Shown piece after piece: positions 58,036 through 64,000 of a DNA stretch of 64,000 nt. Origin of the DNA: Gnetum montanum (taxonomy: Eukaryota; Streptophyta; Gnetopsida; Gnetales; Gnetaceae); contig MNCI01007972.1 of NCBI GenBank assembly GCA_015680685.1, forward strand, positions 65,514-129,513. Reading direction: 5' to 3'. The notes below the pieces were generated by a model. The model was not told where the DNA came from. It saw only the letters and a list, made by a program, of their open reading frames with translations, and searched no databases. The stretch's first letter is position 1, and each line of letters begins with the position of its first letter. Both the position numbers and the translations under genes were made by a program.

Positions 58036-58849
58036 TATAAAAAGGACTTCTTAACAAACACTTTTCAATGTGTAATCTTCTTTATTCTTGCATCCATGTT
58101 GGTTGTCTTAATTAAAAATTGAGAGAAGTTCCTAAAACCAAGAAAATAACTTATTTAAAGTTTTCAACATTAAAAAGAGACCATGAAATCATGAACTTTT
58201 CCATAAGCAAGATAAGGAAATCATAATATGAAGCTTCATTTAACCACATATGCTACACTCATCCCAATAGCAATTTATATGCCCTCATAGAAATGTATCT
58301 CTAAAGAATCTTTCAGATGATCCTAGAAAAAGTGTTTTGATGTGCCACCAATTTTTCTAATAAAATTGTAGCCTCACTGCTTGTTTAGAGTTTTCAATCC
58401 TATCAATTCAAAGTCAAAGTTCATCAATGCTTTATCTCACAAGAGTGTGTGCATTTACTTATGAAAAACAACATTCCAAGATGTATTGACGGAATATTGC
58501 CAACTACAAGACATAGATTACTTGATAAAATCTTAACATCATTCTTTAATAATTAAAAAATGGTAATATTTTTCCCAACAAATTCGAAGTTGAGATAATT
58601 TTGAAAGGTTTTTTAGTAAAGCATTAATACTTTGTACATTATAATTACATCATTCAATAAATTAAATCATACCATATATGAAGCTAGCAAACATAAAAAC
58701 GACACAGGTTTGGTAGTCAGCAGGAAAGCAAGATGTCCTATAAAGAGTTTTTCCATAGAAAACTATCTTCTCCACAATTTCAATTATATTGCACATGACC
58801 TTGTGTGCAAGCCATCAAGCCCATAATTTCCACTTGTATATTCTAACAG
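58036..58849. other. Unassigned sequence
   Basis: No gene recognised. The earliest OSCA exons would be expected on the minus strand here or further right, but I cannot identify them. Confidence 0.4.
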
Positions 58850-58990
58850 ATATATCCTACAAGTCACGAGTGGAGTCTCAACACACTCAACATAGCAAGA
58901 GCTATAGGTGAAAATAAATAGATTCAAACACATGTCCATTAAGGGCACCAATGACTTAACCATTGAGCTTTAGGCATAAACCTTCGATTA
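58850..58990 (-). repeat. SINE-like tRNA-derived repeat
   Basis: The minus strand contains AAAGCTCAATGGTTAAGTCA (A-box-like) and, about 45 bases on, ACATGTGTTTGAATCTATTT (B-box-like, GTTCGAATC pattern). Spacing is that of a tRNA head. No tail or target duplication identified. Confidence 0.4.
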
Positions 58991-59384
58991 AAAGCTTGGG
59001 AGAATCCTGCAACAAGGCCCTATCTTGCAAACTCTCTAACATAACTTTCAAATACTTTTACTTAAAATAAATTTAAAAAGAAAAAGATATTTAATCCCTT
59101 ACCTGAGACCATTTCTAGCATGGAATTTATGCTCCCAACTACCATTGAAGATGATAGATAACTTAACTGGAAAATGAATTATTGAACCATTTAACACCAC
59201 TTAAATCATTACCATGGTTCTTTTATCTTATATCTATGAGCTAAATATGGGCTAACCATTAAAGTGGGTGAAGGATTTGATGATGCTTTTCTATGATCAA
59301 CTGTCTACCTAACACCATAGCCTAAACATATATTTTTACCATTCCCCAAAGTTGACATATGTCATATGTGTTAGCATAGCCCTT

Positions 59385-59450
59385 GGGATTGAACCTGTGA
59401 TTCACAAATTGCAAGCCACAAGCTCTAAACAAGTAAGCTCTACCTCACTT
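59385..59450 (-). repeat. tRNA-like (SINE head) fragment
   Basis: The minus strand reads GAGGTAGAGCTTACTTG, then AGCTTGTGGCTTGCAA, then ACAGGTTCAATCCCAAGG. A-box- and B-box-like words are at tRNA spacing. Probably a SINE head. Confidence 0.4.
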
Positions 59451-59463
59451 AAATATAGCCCCT

Positions 59464-60019
59464 AAAATAAAACCTAAATGATTGTTAACCTTCCAAATGC
59501 TTATTAAACATGAAAGCCTAGCCAAGTATTTGTGGATCAATTCAATGATGCTATAGGATAAACCCCTAGTAACCTACTCATGGAAAAATTCATATGTTAA
59601 TTCATGCAATGTTATCCCTTGGTATCTTAGCGCAAAAAGCAATGCACTATCATATCACTTTCTAAAAAATGATATTNGTAAAAGACACAATGATCAAGGA
59701 AATGTGTGTGATGTTGAGGATCATAAATGTAAAATGGCTGGACTTCCCTAGATGAAAGCAACATTCTAATCTACTTACAGAAGTATTATCTTTCAAGAAA
59801 CCATAAATATCATTTTTTAGAAAGTGATATGATAGTGCATTGCTTTTTGCGCTAAGATACCAAGGGATAACATTGCATGAATTAACATATGAATTTTTCC
59901 ATGAGTAGGTTACTAGGGGTTTATCCTATAGCATCATTGAATTGATCCACAACTACTTGGCTAGGCTTTCATGTTTAATAAGCATTTGGAAGGTTAACAA
60001 TCATTTAGGTTTTATTTTN
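59464..60019. other. Assembly artefact: N-bracketed inverted copy
   Basis: A single N stands at 59677 and another at 60019. Between them, 59806-60018 is the reverse complement of 59464-59676 (213 bases, one mismatch seen: TATTTGTGG against TAGTTGTGG). The remaining 59678-59805 is unique. The near-identity, in contrast to the old decay everywhere else, and the single-N joins point to a wrongly placed read or contig end. Confidence 0.8.
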
Positions 60020-60801
60020 GGAATAGTCATAAATTTGTTGACTAGATTTTTATATGTATTATGATTAAATGTTTAAATACTTTCTGCCTAAGAAATATGA
60101 TTTAAAATACATGCTGAGAATGTTTTAAAATAATAATAATAAATAACATATGGGAAAGTAAAATATTTTCTATTCTATTTCAACAGAGATGCTAAGAAAC
60201 AAAAGAAAAACAGAGGACAATACTCTAAGGTGTGCCTCAAGAGCTAAAATAGATATGTTGATATACAAAAAAATGACGAACTTGACCTATGAAACAAGTT
60301 GAAGGAACTTGACCCATGAATTAGGGATATTATGGGCAAATACTGTAGCTTTATATTTTATTTTTTTCAATTATTTTATCTAAATGTGATGCATTGCTCT
60401 TTTTAGTTTAAAATAGTAGAGTATAAGTACCCTCTCCATTGTTGTAGAAAGGTCACGTGATGACCTTTCAAGGCTTGTAAGATGATGGTAAAAATTCATG
60501 TTGCTGATGACCTGAAAAAGAAGGTTCCTTATTTGATTATGTATCTTGAACTGCCCTTATCATAAATCTATTTGAAAACTCTTTCCTTGCATCTGATGAC
60601 AATTCTGAATGAGAAAGAGATAGATATTATGTTGGAATGTTTAGTAATTATCAAGAGGACTTGAACCTGAGATCTAGCAAAATATGAATTCTAAAATATC
60701 AATAATTTTTGATTTAGGAATTGAACCTACAACTTGTGAATATACATACTTTATTTTTTTTTATAGTGATCATTAAGAGAATTGAACTCATGACCCATTG
60801 C

Positions 60802-60999
<198 letters not shown>

Positions 61000-62219
61000 N
61001 ACATAAAAAGAAGAGGGATATAGCAACAAGGAGTGTGGCTAAGAAGGAAGAGAAGACTGTCACTGGTACAAGAGATAGCAAGGAGAAAGAAAACAAGTGC
61101 AACATAACAATTCAATATTCGGATAGTTCCTCCTAGTAAGCAAGATATCTAAGCAAGAAGGTAAAATGATCCATCTTTGTTATGTTTAATAATGGCTAGC
61201 AAGGGTTGATTTTCTCAGAATTTTTTCTTCTTTCTTGTCTAACCACCTTCACAATGCTTGTATGAAAATATCAAGATTGTTGTTCTAAGCTTAAACTTTT
61301 TTTTTTGAAATCCTTTATTACCTTTTCTTTGGATCTCTCTACCTATCCTTTGCACTCTCACACCTAAATGACTTGGATGAGAGTTTTTTCTGTAATGATT
61401 AGAAACACCCATAATGATTTGGGGCATTTTTAGCAAAGTATAGCCAATAGGGGCTATGGATCCTTGATATGAGGATTCGTACCACTGGCAGAAAGTGAGA
61501 GTATCCTTGATGGGTCCAAGGATACTCTCACTTTCTACCGGTGGTACCAATCCTCATATTAGGGATCTAAGGATACTCTCACTTTTTGCTGATGGTATCA
61601 ATCCTCATATTAGGGATCCATAGCTCATGTTGGCAATCCTTTGTCTAAAATGCCCCAAATTGTTATGGGTGCTTTTGAATTGTTATAGAAACAACTCTCA
61701 TCCAAGTCATTAAGGTGTGAGAGTGTGGAGGATGGGTAGAGAGATCCAAAAAAATGGTAATATATGATTTCAAAAAAATATCTAAGTTTACAACAACAAT
61801 CTTGATATTTTCATACAAGCATTGTGAAGGTGGTTAGACAAGCAAGAATAGAAAAGTTTGAGAAAATTAGCCCTTGCTAGTCATTATCAAACATAAAAAA
61901 GATGGATTATTCTACCTCCTTTCTTAGAAATTTTTCTTACTAGGAGGAATTATCTGAATATTGGATTGCTATGCCACACTTATTTTCTTTCTCTTTACTA
62001 TTTCTTATAGCAGTGACAGTCTTCTCTCCCTTCTTAGCCACACTTCTTGTTATTGTGTCCCTCTTTTTTTTTGTGTTCTGCATAGCTACTTTTCCCTTGT
62101 GTGCGTCCTCTTTTTCCTCCTCTCCTCCTCTTCCTGTTTGTAGGTGGAATAAGGGATAATAAATGGTTTCTTGTAACTAACTTCTTGGGGATTGTTCATA
62201 TTCTTTTCTTTTTTTGAAA

Positions 62220-62221
<2 letters not shown>

Positions 62222-62251
<30 letters not shown>
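62222..62251. repeat. (TC)15 microsatellite
   Basis: The short counterpart of the AG tract, in the right palindrome arm. Confidence 0.9.
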
Positions 62252-62255
<4 letters not shown>

Positions 62256-63027
62256 ATGGATCATGAGTTCAATTCTCTTCATGATCACTATAAAAAAATT
62301 AATAAAATATGTATATTCACAGGTTGTAGGTTCAATTCCTAAATCAACAATTTTTGATATTTTAGAATTCAGATTTTGCTAGATCACAGGTTCAATTTCT
62401 CTTTACAATTACAAAACATTCCAACATAATATCTATCTCTTTATCATTCAAAATTGTCATACAATGCAAGGAAAAAGTTTTCAAATAAATTCATGATAAG
62501 GGTAGTTGAAGATACATAATCAAATAAGGCACCTTCTTTTTCAGGTCATCAACCATGTGAATTTTCCCATCATCTTACGAGCCTTCGTGACCTTTCTACA
62601 ACAATGGAGAGGGTACTTATATTCTACTATTTTAAACTAAAAAGAGCAATGCATCACATTTAGATAAAAAATAAAAAAATAAAATATAAAGCTATAGTAT
62701 TTGCACATAATATCCCTAATTCATGGGTTAGGTTCCTCTAACTTGATTTATAGGTTAAGTTCCTCAATATGAGCATTCTTTTGCATCTCAACATACCTGT
62801 TTTAGCTCTTGAGGCATACCTTAGAGCATTGTCCTTTGTTTTTCTTTTGTTTCTCATCATCTTTGTTGAAATAGAACAAAAAATATTTTTTTCCCATGTA
62901 TTATTTATTATTATTATTTTAAAACATTCCTAGTATGTATATTAAATCATATTTCTTATGCATAAAGTATTTAAACATTGAATCATAATACATATAAAAA
63001 TCTAGTCAACAAATTTATTACTATTCC

Positions 63028-63155
63028 AATTAACTATTTTCCACCATAGTCCAAATAGAGCACACACACAAGTTGTCAACAAAACATGCACACAAACACA
63101 CAAAAAGACTATTACAATTGCCAACACAAAAACTCAAGGAGAAGTGGTTCATTAC
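63028..63155 (-). repeat. Start of element 6 3' LTR (probable)
   Basis: On the minus strand TGTAATGAACCACTTCTCC follows a purine-rich tract, so an LTR is expected to start at 63155. The LTR probably continues through the right palindrome arm. Its end and its partner are not in the window. TG-rich microsatellite-like sequence lies at 63060-63110. Confidence 0.45.
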
Positions 63156-63170
63156 ATCCTCCTCCCCTTA
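63156..63170 (-). other. Element 6 polypurine tract
   Basis: The minus strand reads AAGGGGAGGAGGA, just after the chromodomain ORF and before the presumed LTR start. Confidence 0.65.
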
Positions 63171-63968
63171 AGACATTTCCTCTTGGAAATGTTTAAATAG
63201 GTGAGGGTAGCTCTCTCTAACCACATCCTCCATCTCCCAAGAGGTTTCAAATCCATTTTCATTCTAATCCAGCTGAACTTGGTGTAGTGTACGGTGCCTG
63301 TGATTAAGCACCCTCTAATATGAAATTTGGATTGGTTGAAATTGGACAGTACAATCTGGGCTGACTTGAATGTTTTCCCATTGCAAACAATGCTTAAAAT
63401 CATAAACATACCTCCTTAACATAGAAACATGAAAAAAATTATGTAAAGATGATAAAGTTGGAGGTAAAGCTATTCTATAAACAACAAGACCAATTTTCTC
63501 TAAGACTTCAAAAGGGACAATAAATATAGGTTTAAGTTTGTTCCTTTTAACACCTCTAATGACATTTTTAAAAGGTTGGACTTTTAAGAATACTTTATCT
63601 CCAACAAAAAATTTCTAGGTTTCTCCTTCTATTATCTGCATAACTCTTTTGTCTATCTTATGCTTGCTTTAGTGTCTTTAATTTGATTCACCTTTATCTA
63701 CAAATCCAAAATCATCTCAAGCCCAAAAATCAATTTTTCCTCAAGCTAATCCCAAGAGCTAGGAACTCTACATTTTCTACCATATAAGGCTTCATAAGGT
63801 GTCATTTCAATGCTGCTTTGGTAGCTATTATTGTAGGAAAATTCTACCAAGGGCAATACTTTATCCCAAGTTTTATGATGATCTAATACACTGGTTCTTA
63901 AATATTTTCCACCACCTAATTTGTTCTTTCAGCCTAACCATTAGTTTATGGATGATAGGTGATGAGAC
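63171..63968 (-). pseudogene. Element 6: Tekay/Del-type chromovirus, integrase end and chromodomain
   Basis: The minus strand reads SPIIHKLMV near the right end and [10 protein letters not shown]-like and YEALYG-like words at 63770-63850. Then come GDKVFLKVQPFKNVIRGVKR, NKLKPIFIVPFEVLEKIGLV, VYRIALPPTLSSLHNFFHVS and MLRRYVYDFKHCL. These are the hallmark integrase C-terminus of Tekay/Del elements. The chromodomain end is TSWEMEDVVRESYPHLFKHF, with Trp-Glu retained, followed by a stop. In-frame stops interrupt it (for example before RVLNH). The rest of the element lies beyond the window. Confidence 0.8.
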
Positions 63969-64000
63969 GCGACATGCACTGGGCCGCGATATCGCATCCC

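Overview
The window is nuclear DNA of a plant, most likely a seed plant with a large, repeat-dominated genome. A gymnosperm is possible, but the sequence does not prove it. The reasons are stacked, decayed LTR retrotransposons of plant-specific lineages, RTE and L1 LINE remnants, long introns, and fragments of plant gene families (LRR receptor kinase, PPR, OSCA/CSC1-like channel). I see no intact protein-coding gene; every coding region carries stops or frameshifts.

Layout. 1-2.84 kb: little recognisable apart from an RTE LINE tail and two copies of a short tRNA-like (SINE-like) repeat. 2.84-16.6 kb: a plus-strand Ty3/gypsy element (element 1, 3271-14950) lies inside the 3' LTR of an older minus-strand relative (element 4). 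16.6-29.7 kb: a plus-strand relative (element 2) whose two LTRs belong to different subfamilies. 29.7-31.5 kb: a piece of an L1-type LINE. 31.5-41.2 kb: a minus-strand relative (element 3) lacking its 5' end. 41.3-43.4 kb: an LRR receptor kinase pseudogene and a PPR pseudogene. 45.6-52.4 kb: a structurally complete minus-strand chromovirus (element 5) with a perfect 5-bp target duplication, sitting in an intron of an OSCA-like pseudogene whose exons run from 57.9 to 52.5 kb on the minus strand. 60.0-63.0 kb: a 3-kb imperfect palindrome with a long AG microsatellite in one arm. 63.1-64.0 kb: the 3' end of a minus-strand Tekay/Del-type chromovirus (element 6).

How the parts relate. Elements 1-4 form one OTA-type (Athila/Tat side) family. 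Elements 1 and 2 have a tRNA-Asp-type primer site, and the family order is gag-protease-RT-RNaseH-integrase. Between integrase and the 3' LTR all four carry a conserved extra ORF of unknown function. Upstream of that ORF, elements 1-3 carry a block that resembles the U3 of their own LTR subfamily. That pairing of a private ORF with an internal promoter-like block is the most interesting signal here.

Caution on the assembly: single N characters at 17333/17400 and 59677/60019 bracket inverted copies of nearby sequence and look like assembly artefacts. The N at 60999 hides missing sequence beside the microsatellite.
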